Assembly: GCA_030710605.1 (NCBI GenBank) | Contig: CP092874.1 | Coordinates: 67,906,803 to 67,970,802, forward strand | Direction of reading: 5' to 3' | Source of the DNA: Cordylochernes scorpioides | Lineage: Eukaryota > Arthropoda > Arachnida > Pseudoscorpiones > Chernetidae | DNA: 64,000 bases | Part shown: positions 10,801 through 23,516 of the stretch, one piece after another | Position numbering within the stretch: the stretch's first letter is position 1 | Layout: every line of letters starts with the position of its first letter | Made by a program: the position numbers and the translations under genes | The notes under the pieces: model-generated | Told to the model about the DNA's origin: nothing | The model's database searches: none | Seen by the model: the letters and a program-made list of their open reading frames with translations, nothing else

Positions 10801-13128
10801 AACAATTATTGTTAACAATCATTTATCGAGTATAAAGTGTTAGTATATATAGAGCTTGTACAGAGGCATTTTCTTTGAGTAACCTAGGGCTTTAGTTCCC
10901 AATTTGTTTTAATTAGAAAACTTTATTTGATTTCACATTAGTCCTGGAATTTAGAAATTGTTAGGGTTTATTTGATAGAGATTATTGAGTGTTTTGGCGT
11001 CTATAGCAGCTTTTAACTTTAGAATGAATGCCCACAGTGACTGAATTTTTTTTTGTATGAATGTGAAGTGGAATAAATGATGAGAAGGTTAAAAACTAGT
11101 ATACTGTTAGACCAAAATTACTTTAGAGCGTGTTAGGGAATTTAATAGGTTCAATTTTCAATTTTGATTTCTTTATTTGTTAGGAACGATAGCCTCACAG
11201 GACTGTAAAAACTCTATTGTTAGGAAAGGTATTCGCTCCATTTTGTTAGGTCTCCCCTTTCGGGAGTATAAAATTTTAATTTCTATTACTAGGGTAATCA
11301 AGTACTCTTTGTTATTTATATCAACTTGAATTTTAAGAGTCGTAGATAATGATCATATCTTGATTCTCAGACTGGAAGGTTGTGGGAGGTTATGATCAGA
11401 CCAGGAAACCCACAAAACTTCTCCTCATTAGAGGAAACGAAGAGGTATAGATTGAATTTTATGCAGGATGGGGGATTTGTTTTAGCCATGCCGTATAGCC
11501 TGGGGTATAACGGCGCGACCTTGGGTAACCGATCTGACACCGTAGTTTCGACGTTTTTAGCGTGGCTGGAGCGAGGGTGTTCCAGACGGGAGGTCCTGTA
11601 AGATTGGCAAGTAGGCAGAGATTGCCCAGTTATTCTAGACGAAGTGTTTCCGTCTATTGAATTTTTTTTGGTACCAGTTTGATCCCCCATAGCTAGCGGA
11701 AGTTTCTTCTAATAAAGGATTCGCCCTGCCATACGTTTTGTTGGAATGAATTCGAGCATAAGACCGATTCGAGAAGCAGAATAAGTAATTATTAGGACCT
11801 TCAACGAGTTTAGACTCGTTCCATGTTAGGATAAGATTTTAAAGTATTAGTTAACTATAATGACCGCGAACGAGACGCCAGAACAAGCCAGTGAGTCAAA
11901 GTTTTAGAAGTGTTGTATTGAGGACAGTAGAATTAAGAGCAGTTATACAGGGAGTAGAATTCTGAAGGAATTTGTAAAAGAACCAAAATTTCAGATTGAT
12001 AAAAATTCAAACCTATAAGATGTAGATTTATAGGATTCAGGTCAATGAATAGAGAGTATATTAGTAGACGAAAGTAATATGAATTTCTTGGAAGGGGGAG
12101 GTAGCTGAACTGTACACACCCCAGAGGCAAGGTAAACGGAGCACACACTGGATGTCAAGGGAGAGAGTCCCATGATTCCTTTCTTCTGACTGCTCTGGGA
12201 GCAGCAGTTGTGTTGAGACCATGTGAAGGTCTTTGTCCTCCGCCTGAAAGCCCCGAAGGTGTGAGAAGCTCTAGCTTTGGGCAGCTAGAGGACAAATGGT
12301 ATAATCCCATGTAAACTAACAAGTACCTGAGTGTCAGTTTGTGATTATAGATTTGGTCTTGAACCTTGAATACCGGTTCAAAAGAATTTTTTTTTTAAGG
12401 TTTATTATAAAAAAGTTGGGTAATTTTTGTGTGTGTTTTAAGGTCATTAAAAAAAAAAAAAGGAGGTATATATACCTTAAGGTTAAGCTATAGGTTTGGT
12501 TTAATATTTCGCGAAGCAGGATTTTTTTTTTAACAAAGGATGTTTTCAGTTATGTATGGCCATGCGAGGTCAATGTACCGAATAATTTAGGTAGACAACT
12601 AGTCTAACCATGTAAAAGGTTTCAGTTCAATTTTTAATCAAAGATTCAATTGGTTTTAACAGAATGAGTTGTGTGTGGGATCAAAGTGTTTTAAATTACT
12701 GATTTGAATTACCCTATTAAATATTAGTAGAAAGAAGCGCATTAGATTTGAATTTGTCTTTTCCCCCCTGATACCTTTATGTATTTTAGGACTTTTTTTT
12801 TTTGGCTGTTACATTGTGAAAAATGCATATATTGGATAATTATTATTATTTGAAAAGGAAAATGAATTGCATTTGCATACGTGTATACCATAATATTTTT
12901 TTAATTTGTAGATTTATGATTTTAGAATTTTTGAGTTTTTTTTTTTTTTTTTCATCACTTCACCCTAGCACCCAGGGTGGATTTGAGTGATTAATTAATA
13001 TTTGAGTATAGATATACTATTTTTTGTAGTAAATATTTTCTTTTATGTAATTTTTTTTTATTTTATTAAGTTTCCTCACTCGGTGTTGGAAATTAATTTT
13101 CCTTTTTATTTAGTAAAATTAATTTTTT

Positions 13129-13139
13129 GGCAGGGAGGA
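13129..13139 (+). promoter_or_regulatory. Polypurine tract of left LARD
   Basis: GGCAGGGAGGA immediately precedes the 3' LTR start at 13141. It is repeated in reverse at 16068-16078. Confidence 0.75.
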
Positions 13140-13140
13140 T

Positions 13141-14633
13141 TGTTGGGACACCTCGTGACCATAATATGCCAAAGTAACCCAGAACCCCACCTAACCTAAC
13201 CATATCCCACATATGTCCATCTAAGCCACAAACCTCTGGTGATTGCGAGGTGTTGTGATGGAGCCTGAAGCCACCTTTAGCCCTGGCAGCACTGAGCCAG
13301 AGACCGAGATCCCCTTCCTGTAATCAAGTCACCTGACCTGTGGTGGATGACCTGGCCCCACCAACACCAGGATAGTCCAAGATGGACTCAGACACCCCTC
13401 CCTGGTGATTAAGTCACCTGACCTGTGGTGGATGACCTGGCCCCACCAACACCAGGATAGTCCAAGATGGACTCAGACACCCCTTCCTGGTGGTCAAGAC
13501 ACCTGACCTATGGTGGATGACCTGGCCCCACCAACACCAAGCTAGCCTGAGATGGACTCAGACACCCCTTCCTGGTGGTCAAGACACCTGACCTATGGTG
13601 AATGACCTGGCCCCACCAACACCAAGCTAGCCTGAGATGGACTCAGACACCCCTTCCTGTTGGTCGAGCCACATGTCCGATGGTGGCCGACTTGACCACA
13701 AGCCAGTCCAAGATGGACCCAGACGCCCCTCCCCTGTAGTCAAGCCACCGACCTATGGTGCTTGACCTGACTCCACCACGAGCCCTGAACCTTTCCCAAG
13801 CTGACCCCAAGATGCCCAGATCCTACAATATTAATTGTTTTTTTTTTATTCAATATTTTTGTATTTTTATTTTATTTTTTGTGAATATTTCTTTAATAAT
13901 TTTATATTTAATTTATTTTTATTATTTTTTTTTTAAGATGCCTTTTTAATTTTTTTTTATTTTCATAGAGAGAAAGGCGATGATAGCTTGGGGGGGTGAG
14001 ATCAGCAACACTGGGACAAGGAAGCGGGAGATTGATATTTACATGCTGGAAGATTGACATTTTTGATTGACATTGGGATTTTTATATTTCTTTTTATTAA
14101 GAAAAACTAGATTTTTTTTCTGAGAAGAAAAGAAGACTTGGAGTTGCGGAGGGCGAAGGCCGCTAGCTGCGGCCTTGGCTGCCCATTTTTTTGAATGGTG
14201 GACATTGGTGGCTGGGATGAAGAGGTAGGTCGGGGTTAATGGGACTTTGGCACGATAGGCCTTTTTTTTATTTTCTTTTTGTATAAAGTTTGAAACTCCT
14301 CCCTTTTAACCTTATTTACAGTTTTTTTTTTTAATATATATACATTTTTAAATTATATATATGTGTGTGATTTCATTAATTAATATAATAAATAAAAAAT
14401 GTTGTACATTGAAAGATTTTATTAGTAAAAAATAAAAATTTGTCTAATCAAAAAGATTGATTGGTTAATTTCCCCATCAACATAATTGCTAGCCGGCACA
14501 GCTTTAGGTCTCTACATGTGCCATAGATGAATAAATTTGTGGTCTGGTTTTCTGCAGCCACTGGCGCCCCAATATATGGACATGTAGAGATCTGGAAATA
14601 CTAAAAATATATGAAATGCTCTCGAACTCATCA
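13141..14633 (+). repeat. 3' LTR of left LARD
   Basis: 1493 bp, almost identical to 6360-7849, with the same number of minisatellite units. It differs by scattered point changes (for example GAATGACC for GGATGACC near 13600) and T-run lengths. The low divergence means a recent insertion. Confidence 0.88.
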
Positions 14634-14662
14634 ATTTACCACTTTAGCGTGGCTGGAGCCAT
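14634..14662. other. 29-bp junction between the two inverted elements
   Basis: Unique spacer between two 3' LTRs. It includes TTTAGCGTGGCTGGAGC, which also occurs inside the left element at about 11555-11571 and inverted in the right one. This suggests that the junction was formed from element sequence. Confidence 0.7.
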
Positions 14663-16066
14663 TGATGAGTTCGAGAGCATTTCATATATTTTTAGTATTT
14701 CCAGATCTCTACATGTCCATATATTGGGGCGCCAGTGGCTGCAGAAAACCAGACCACAAATTTATTCATCTATGGCACATGTAGAGACCTAAAGCTGTGC
14801 CGGCTAGCAATTATGTTGATGGGGAAATTAACCAATCAATCTTTTTGATTAGACAAATTTTTATTTTTACTAATAAAATCTTTCAATGTACAACATTTTT
14901 TATTTATTATATTAATTAATGAAATCACACACATATATATAATTTAAAAATGTATATATATTAAAAAAAAAACTGTAAATAAGGTTAAAAGGGAGGAGTT
15001 TCAAACTTTATACAAAAAGAAAATAAAAAAAAAAGGGCCTATCGTGCCAAAGTCCCATTAACCCCGACCTACCTCTTCATCCCAGCCACCCATGTCCACC
15101 ATTCAAAAAAAATGGGCAGCCAAGGCCGCAGCTAGCGGCCTTCGCCCTCCGCAACTCCAAGTCTTCTTTTCTTCTCGGAAAAAAAAATCTAGTTTTCCTT
15201 AATAAAAAGAAATATAAAAATCCCAATGTCAATATCAAAAATGTCAATCTTCCAGCATGTAAATATCCCGCTTCCTTGTCCCCAGTGTTGCTGAACTCAC
15301 CCCCCCAAGCTATCATCACCTTTCTCTCTATGAAAATAAAAAAATTAAAAAGGTATCTTAAAAAAAATGATAAAAATAAATCAAATATAAAATTATTAAA
15401 GAAATATTCACAAAAAATAAAATAAAAATACGAAAATATTGAATAAAAAAAAAACAATTAATATTGTAGGATCTGGGCATCTTGGGGTCAGCTTGGGAAA
15501 GGTTCAGGGCTCGTGGTGGAGTCAGGTCAAGCACCATAGGTCGGTGGCTTGACTACAGGGAAGGGGCGTCTGGGTCCATCTTGGACTGGCTTGTGGTCAA
15601 GTCGGCCACCATCGGACATGTGGCTCGACCAACAGGAAGGGGTGTCTGAGTCCATCTCAGGCTAGCTTGGTGTTGGTGGGGCCAGGTCATCCACCATAGG
15701 TCAGGTGTCTTGACCACCAGGAAGGGGTGTCTGAGTCCATCTTGGACTATCCTGGTGTTGGTGGGGCCAGGTCATCCACCACAGGTCAGGTGACTTAATC
15801 ACCAGGGAGGGGTGTCTGAGTCCATCTTGGACTATCCTGGTGTTGGTGGGGCCAGGTCATCCACCACAGGTCAGGTGACTTGATTACAGGAAGGGGATCT
15901 CGGTCTCTGGCTCAGTGCTGCCAGGGCTAAAGGTGGCTTCAGGCTCCATCACAACACCTCGCAATCACCAGAGGTTTGTGGCTTAGATGGACATATGTGG
16001 GATATGGTTAGGTTAGGTGGGGTTCTGGGTTACTTTGGCATATTATGGTCACGAGGTGTCCCAACA
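14663..16066 (-). repeat. 3' LTR of right LARD
   Basis: 1404 bp, reverse orientation, starting TGATGAG and ending CCCAACA on the + strand. It has one minisatellite unit fewer than the left-element LTRs. Confidence 0.87.
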
Positions 16067-16067
16067 A

Positions 16068-16078
16068 TCCTCCCTGCC
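16068..16078 (-). promoter_or_regulatory. Polypurine tract of right LARD
   Basis: TCCTCCCTGCC on the + strand is the reverse complement of the PPT at 13129-13139 and adjoins the 3' LTR. Confidence 0.75.
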
Positions 16079-19000
16079 AAAAAATTAATTTTACTAAATA
16101 AAAGGAAAATTAATTTCCAACACCGAGTGAGGAAACTTAATAAAATAAAAAAATTTACATAAAAGAAAATATTTACTACAAAAAATAGTATATCTATACT
16201 CAAATATTAATTAATCACTCAAATCCACCCTGGGTGCTAGGGTGAAGTGATGAAAAAAAAAAAAAAACTCAAAAATTCTAAAATCATAAATCTACAAATT
16301 AAAAAAAAATATTATGGTATACACGTATGCAAATGCAATTCATTTTCCTTTTCAAATAATAATAATTATCCAATATATGCATTTTTCACAATGTAACAGC
16401 CAAAAAAAAAAAGTCCTAAAATACATAAAGGTATCAGGGGGGAAAAGACAAATTCAAATCTAATGCGCTTCTTTCTACTAATATTTAATAGGGTAATTCA
16501 AATCAGTAATTTAAAACACTTTGATCCCACACACAACTCATTCTGTTAAAACCAATTGAATCTTTGATTAAAAATTGAACTGAAACCTTTTACATGGTTA
16601 GACTAGTTGTCTACCTAAATTATTCGGTACATTGACCTCGCATGGCCATACATAACTGAAAACATCCTTTGTTAAAAAAAAAAATCCTGCTTCGCGAAAT
16701 ATTAAACCAAACCTATAGCTTAACCTTAAGGTATATATACCTCCTTTTTTTTTTAATGACCTTAAAACACACACAAAAATTACCCTACTTTTTTATAATA
16801 AACCTTAAAAAAAATTCTTTTGAACCGGTATTCAAGGTTCAAGACCAAATCTATAATCACAAACTGACACTCAGGTACTTGTTAGTTTACATGGGATTAT
16901 ACCATTTGTCCTCTAGCTGCCCAAAGCTAGAGCTTCTCACACCTTCGGGGCTTTCAGGCGGAGGACAAAGACCTTCACATGGTCTCAACACAACTGCTGC
17001 TCCCAGAGCAGTCAGAAGAAAGGAATCATGGGACTCTCTCCCTTGACATCCAGTGTGTGCTCCGTTTACCTTGCCTCTGGGGTGTGTACAGTTCAGCTAC
17101 CTCCCCCTTCCAAGAAATTCATATTACTTTCGTCTACTAATATACTCTCTATTCATTGACCTGAATCCTATAAATCTACATCTTATAGGTTTGAATTTTT
17201 ATCAATCTGAAATTTTGGTTCTTTTACAAATTCCTTCAGAATTCTACTCCCTGTATAACTGCTCTTAATTCTACTGTCCTCAATACAACACTTCTAAAAC
17301 TTTGACTCACTGGCTTGTTCTGGCGTCTCGTTCGCGGTCATTATAGTTAACTAATACTTTAAAATCTTATCCTAACATGGAACGAGTCTAAACTCGTTGA
17401 AGGTCCTAATAATTACTTATTCTGCTTCTCGAATCGGTCTTATGCTCGAATTCATTCCAACAAAACGTATGGCAGGGCGAATCCTTTATTAGAAGAAACT
17501 TCCGCTAGCTATGGGGGATCAAACTGGTACCAAAAAAAATTCAATAGACGGAAACACTTCGTCTAGAATAACTGGGCAATCTCTGCCTACTTGCCAATCT
17601 TACAGGACCTCCCGTCTGGAACACCCTCGCTCCAGCCACGCTAAAAACGTCGAAACTACGGTGTCAGATCGGTTACCCAAGGTCGCGCCGTTATACCCCA
17701 GGCTATACGGCATGGCTAAAACAAATCCCCCATCCTGCATAAAATTCAATCTATACCTCTTCGTTTCCTCTAATGAGGAGAAGTTTTGTGGGTTTCCTGG
17801 TCTGATCATAACCTCCCACAACCTTCCAGTCTGAGAATCAAGATATGATCATTATCTACGACTCTTAAAATTCAAGTTGATATAAATAACAAAGAGTACT
17901 TGATTACCCTAGTAATAGAAATTAAAATTTTATACTCCCGAAAGGGGAGACCTAACAAAATGGAGCGAATACCTTTCCTAACAATAGAGTTTTTACAGTC
18001 CTGTGAGGCTATCGTTCCTAACAAATAAAGAAATCAAAATTGAAAATTGAACCTATTAAATTCCCTAACACGCTCTAAAGTAATTTTGGTCTAACAGTAT
18101 ACTAGTTTTTAACCTTCTCATCATTTATTCCACTTCACATTCATACAAAAAAAAATTCAGTCACTGTGGGCATTCATTCTAAAGTTAAAAGCTGCTATAG
18201 ACGCCAAAACACTCAATAATCTCTATCAAATAAACCCTAACAATTTCTAAATTCCAGGACTAATGTGAAATCAAATAAAGTTTTCTAATTAAAACAAATT
18301 GGGAACTAAAGCCCTAGGTTACTCAAAGAAAATGCCTCTGTACAAGCTCTATATATACTAACACTTTATACTCGATAAATGATTGTTAACAATAATTGTT
18401 AACAATTCTAAATAATCTGGAAGCTAACCTACCAAAAAAAAAGAATCAGTGTAACTTCAAAAACTGCCCTTGCCTTGACACTAAGCGACTTTTCACGACA
18501 ATTCTATAAAGACACACACAAATTATAATGGTGAATAAAGGACCATTAAACGTGACACCTCATAAAAGTGGATTGAGTCACTCCCCTAGCCACCGTGGGT
18601 GAAGTCACTATCTTCTTACTTCATCGTGCGTCTGTCCCCTTTGCAGTAGTCCGACCTCAACACTCTATTGAAAGATGGATTTATAGGGTTTATGATTCAC
18701 TACCCAACACTAACATTCTCAAGTGCTTTCCAAGGATCGACTACGGTCTGGGCCTACTTAACTTCTACCCCTGGCTTAGGGTCCCTACACTTCACAACTT
18801 TACTCTGAAAGATTGACCTTTCATGTCCTCATTAGAAACCTATTTCAAAGCTACTACCTGAAGGCCAGGGATTATAGGGTTTCTGAATTACCCAACACAA
18901 GCCATAGGATGCCTCTTAGGTTTGTTGTTTTAGACATAGCCCCCCTCTAAGTTGTGATTTCCTACACCTTTCTTCACCTATTACTCCTGATAATAACTAA

Positions 19001-21170
19001 AATTTCAGATTTACACTAAATAGTTAATTCACAATGGTATACATTATTCTCATTGGTCTTTGAAACTCGGGTTTTAACAAGAAATAGTTTGTATAGAAAA
19101 AAAAAAAAGGAATCCTAATGAAGTTCTACTTTAAAAAAAAAAAGGTTGAAATCTCTAAGCTTCTCATTCTATTGAGATGATTCTCTGTACACACTCCAAA
19201 ATCCTAGTTATGGTCCACCTCCATAAACTCACAAAAGAAAATAAACTTGTAATAATTACCACCAATTTGGTCATTCAGTACCCAAAATAGTAATCCATCA
19301 TTAAAAAAAAAATGTGCAAGGTTCATAAGAAAAATAGAAATCCTATCTTCAAACATTCATCTAATCCTATCTATTTAACCTAAAAAAATATATTATCATT
19401 TACTGTAAAAGCTATCTAGAGGGTCTGTATCCCATCCGTCCTGTGTTTACAATAAGCGACAAAGAGAAAACAACAAAGAAAAAAAAAAGGAAAAATCCTC
19501 AAATTAGACCATATTATAAATCCTAGAATCCTATTAAAAAAAAGCAACTACTACACTGACTATCCAACTAATTCAACATTGCTTCATAAAGATTGCTCAC
19601 AGTGATGGATACCAAGAGAGCCTCGTCTTTTAGGTGCTTCACTGTCCGAGACACAAAATCTTAACTCCTAGTTGAAGAAATGGATATCTCTTTAATCATA
19701 AAAGTAGGTCTTAAATCTATACTAAAATAAAAGTTTATAAAATTACTAAAAAAAAAAACAAAGGCTGAGTTTAAAAAAAAAAAAAGGATGCACAAATGCT
19801 CTTACATTTTGATAAATTTACACACAAAAAAAAAAGTTCAAAAATCTAGAAATTACCCTAAAAAATTAAATATAAAAAAACCTTTTACTCTAAATTTAAC
19901 CTGTTCATACCATGTAAATATTTCCTTTATACTATGAAAAGCTTAATCAAGTGGGTCAGCATGTACCTCAAGGGCAGACCATTGGCATGCTAACACTTCT
20001 ATAAGTGAAAATCATTATTAACCAAAAAGAATGTCAAGAAATGTAATTTTTTTTTTTTTTTACACTCATATGCAATATTCCTGAAATACCTCATTAAGAT
20101 AATAATAATTATAGCTTTTGTTATTTCAAACACTTGAAAAGAAAACATGCCTTTTCATTCAATAAATTGCCTTAGAAAATTGTTTCAACCAATAAAGATG
20201 AAAAAAAATAAAAAAGGCATTTAGGCCTAAAATAAATAAACTTCTAATTGGTTTAACTATGAACTGGTTTATAAATATAGGCAAACTTAATGAAATGTAT
20301 TTCATGAATTAGATTATTAGATCTGGGTATATGTAACCATATAATAGGAAAACCTCCCTGCCAATTTCTTACATAATGGTAAGTCATTTGAAATTGACAT
20401 CTGTTATATGTTTATTATATATGACACTGTCATAGTTTCCATATTAAAGTAAATTAAAAATTATTAACATCATAATTTCTTCTAAGTAAATATATTTTAA
20501 AACATCTAAATGTTACAAACAGAAAAGAATTTAAATAAAATATTGTATATACTAAATGTATGAAACAGGTTTATTATTAGTGTATCTCCAATAATATTGA
20601 AAAATATAAACGTGTATTCCCTGTATAAAAGAAAGAAATGGTAATTAATTTTAATCAACTATTGTCTGACGTCAGTGTTTCCCATTTCTAGCGCCAAATT
20701 ATATTTGGTCCCAGCACATCTGGTGACTCCAGATGTTGTTTTTCTGCACCGAGTCCTAAATTTAAACTAAGCTGCCAATCATGGCTCGAATTTCGTCTAA
20801 TATAATAATAAATGTTTATTAAAACATACAAATATTAAACTTACTCACCAAAACAAGTTTTAGAAGAAGCATTAGATTTGTTTACTTACTACAGAGTGGA
20901 TATTGGATAATTTTTATCACTTTAAATATTTTATTTAAATATTTTAATTAATTCAAAACACAAACTTGCTTGTAAAAATGCAAGTTTTTTTTTTTAAATA
21001 TAAATAATTACCTAAAATAAATGTTCTGTGTACATTGAAAAATATTTTATTAGTCTAATTTCCCTGGGTATTGATTCTTAATTAATCTCAGGATGCGTGG
21101 ACTACTTAGCCCTAATGGCGTTTCACTATGTATATAATTTAGAATATAATAGAAGAAAATTATATACATA

Positions 21171-21194
21171 ATTCGAGCCCCACGTTGGGCGCCA
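21171..21194 (-). promoter_or_regulatory. tRNA-Lys primer binding site of right LARD
   Basis: Reverse complement of the PBS at 7851-7873, one base from the 5' LTR at 21196. Confidence 0.8.
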
Positions 21195-21195
21195 T

Positions 21196-22603
21196 TGATG
21201 AGTTCGAGAGCATTTCATATATTTTTAGTATTTCCAGATCTCTACATGTCCATATATTGGGGCGCCAGTGGCTGCAGAAAACCAGACCACAAATTTATTC
21301 ATCTATGGCACATGTAGAGACCTAAAGCTGTGCCGGCTAGCAATTATGTTGATGGGGAAATTAACCAATCAATCTTTTTGATTAGACAAATTTTTATTTT
21401 TACTAATAAAATCTTTCAATGTACAACATTTTTTATTTATTATATTAATTAATGAAATCACACACATATATATAATTTAAAAATGTATATATATTAAAAA
21501 AAAAAAAACTGTAAATAAGGTTAAAAGGGAGGAGTTTCAAACTTTATACAAAAAGAAAATAAAAAAAAAAGGGCCTATCGTGCCAAAGTCCCATTAACCC
21601 CGACCTACCTCTTCATCCCAGCCACCCATGTCCACCATTCAAAAAAAAATGGGCAGCCAAGGCCGCAGCTAGCGGCCTTCGCCCTCCGCAACTCCAAGTC
21701 TTCTTTTCTTCTCGGAAAAAAAAATCTAGTTTTCCTTAATAAAAAGAAATATAAAAATCCCAATGTCAATATCAAAAATGTCAATCTTCCAGCATGTAAA
21801 TATCCCGCTTCCTTGTCCCCAGTGTTGCTGAACTCACCCCCCCAAGCTATCATCACCTTTCTCTCTATGAAAATAAAAAAATTAAAAAGGTATCTTAAAA
21901 AAAATGATAAAAATAAATCAAATATAAAATTATTAAAGAAATATTCACAAAAAATAAAATAAAAATACGAAAATATTGAATAAAAAAAAAACAATTAATA
22001 TTGTAGGATCTGGGCATCTTGGGGTCAGCTTGGGAAAGGTTCAGGGCTCGTGGTGGAGTCAGGTCAAGCACCATAGGTCGGTGGCTTGACTACAGGGAAG
22101 GGGCGTCTGGGTCCATCTTGGACTGGCTTGTGGTCAAGTCGGCCACCATCGGACATGTGGCTCGACCAACAGGAAGGGGTGTCTGAGTCCATCTCAGGCT
22201 AGCTTGGTGTTGGTGGGGCCAGGTCATCCACCATAGGTCAGGTGTCTTGACCACCAGGAAGGGGTGTCTGAGTCCATCTTGGACTATCCTGGTGTTGGTG
22301 GGGCCAGGTCATCCACCACAGGTCAGGTGACTTAATCACCAGGGAGGGGTGTCTGAGTCCATCTTGGACTATCCTGGTGTTGGTGGGGCCAGGTCATCCA
22401 CCACAGGTCAGGTGACTTGATTACAGGAAGGGGATCTCGGTCTCTGGCTCAGTGCTGCCAGGGCTAAAGGTGGCTTCAGGCTCCATCACAACACCTCGCA
22501 ATCACCAGAGGTTTGTGGCTTAGATGGACATATGTGGGATATGGTTAGGTTAGGTGGGGTTCTGGGTTACTTTGGCATATTATGGTCACGAGGTGTCCCA
22601 ACA
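21196..22603 (-). repeat. 5' LTR of right LARD
   Basis: 1408 bp, nearly identical to 14663-16066. The outer flank begins TATATAACC. The outer flank of the left element ends GTATA, so TATA is shared across the whole 16.2-kb unit. Confidence 0.87.
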
Positions 22604-23352
22604 TATATAACCCGCAGCAAGACCTTAATGTTGTATAATAGAAGCACAGCTGTCAATGATGCACTATCGACATATGTCTTTACATCATCACATGTAATGC
22701 AATTTGTGCAAACAGGATAAATAAAGAAAAAAAAGGGGGGGGGGGGAAACTCTGTAATTGATTAAGAGTTTGAGTTAAAGCAGGGATCGAGCATATAATA
22801 TTGTCAGAACAAAGGTCTAAAGATGGAAACAACCACGACACTAGTATACAATTTCATCAGACAACCCATGAAATCGTTATTAAATTGGGCAATCTATAAA
22901 AGACTCCTTCTGGAGGTTTAGCAACCCACTGAAGACGCTGGGAGCTATTTCATAGAGGAAAATTATAGCAACAGATCTCTATAATTTCTACAGATCAACT
23001 GTAAATAGATTCATATTAAGGCATTTTTATAGCCCAAATAACACAAACAATAGTCAAACATACAAATCTGTTTGCATCATGCCGTACCCTCCTAACAGCG
23101 TAACAATAGCCCGAGGAATCAGAAAATATGGTATAATGGTAAATATGATGGAATAACGCACTGAAACACATAAAAGTACAAACATTACTAAAACCTGACA
23201 GATAGATACCCTCAAAGTAGCCCTAATAAAGTCGTAATTTGCAACTGTCGCTGTGTCAATATATCACAGCAAAGATATAGTACACAACTCTATTCCAACA
23301 GAGTCGGTAGTTCTATATTTCATAAGGTGTAATCCTCTGGTGTATAATTAGC
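22604..23352. other. No gene seen; diverged repeat
   Basis: AT-rich with a G-run near 22735. A ~45-nt segment near 22810-22850 (CTAAAG, GGAAACAACCACGACACTAG) resembles 24095-24140, so the region holds an old duplicated repeat of unknown type. Confidence 0.4.
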
Positions 23353-23516
23353 AGCAACACATAAAATTCCGAGGATAAGTTTCTTTTATTTTGAAATTGT
23401 TTTCAAAAAATTTGTTTTCAAATATTCCTGAAGAAGGGCTGTTTACGCCCGAAAGCTCAAAATATTATTATTTTAAATTAAAAGAAACTTATCCTCGGAA
23501 TTTTATGTGTTGCTGC
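23353..23516. repeat. Foldback element with hammerhead-like core
   Basis: Inverted arms read AGCAGCAACACATAAAATTC, then CGAGGATAAGTTTCTTTTA, and the reverse. The loop side holds CCTGAAGAAGGGC-TGTTTAC-GCCCGAAAGCTC at 23427-23458. That is the hammerhead pattern CTGANGA/stem II/GAAA and is homologous to the Penelope pseudo-LTR motif at 1743-1785. Stem III is reduced to a possible A-U pair, and stem I (AATATT with AATATT) has a small internal loop. Probably a remnant of a Penelope-like terminus. Confidence 0.6.

Larger units (their letters stand above)
6360..14633 (+). mobile_element. LARD-like non-coding LTR retrotransposon, left copy
   Basis: Two near-identical direct repeats (6360-7849 and 13141-14633) begin TGTTGGG and end CATCA. 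One base after the left one is a primer binding site, and directly before the right one a purine tract (GGCAGGGAGGA). The 5.3-kb interior has no ORF over about 107 codons and no gag or pol motif. This matches a large retrotransposon derivative mobilised in trans. Internal sequence is shared almost throughout with the inverted copy at 14663-22603. Flanking 5-mers of this element alone (GTATA and ATTTA) do not form a target duplication. Confidence 0.85.
14663..22603 (-). mobile_element. LARD-like non-coding LTR retrotransposon, right inverted copy
   Basis: Inverted copy of 6360-14633, with LTRs at 14663-16066 and 21196-22603, PPT at 16068-16078 and PBS at 21171-21194. The interior matches the left copy nearly throughout. 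It differs by indels, such as the PBS-proximal ~300 bp (21105-21170 versus 7874-7960) and a TGTAACAATG mini-repeat near 8360 that is missing here. Its LTRs are ~85 bp shorter, with one fewer minisatellite unit. It is therefore a separate genomic copy, not a mirrored read. Confidence 0.85.

Noticed and set aside
11367-11690. 107-codon and 71-73-codon frames repeated in both LARD copies (also 10385-10606, 11933-12148, 17053-17268, 17511-17834, 18595-18816)
   Set aside because: They are identical only because the two elements are near-identical. Most are antisense to the element and show no domain or start-site signal.
15077-15457. 126-codon frame in the LTR (and 129 codons at 21605-21994)
   Set aside because: Low-complexity F/Y/I-rich translation of T-runs within the LTR; the frame is lost in the sister LTRs.
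6360-22603. Palindrome as an assembly or sequencing artefact
   Set aside because: Arms differ by many indels, by PBS-proximal sequence and by minisatellite number, which a mirrored read would not produce. Confirmation by long reads is still wanted.
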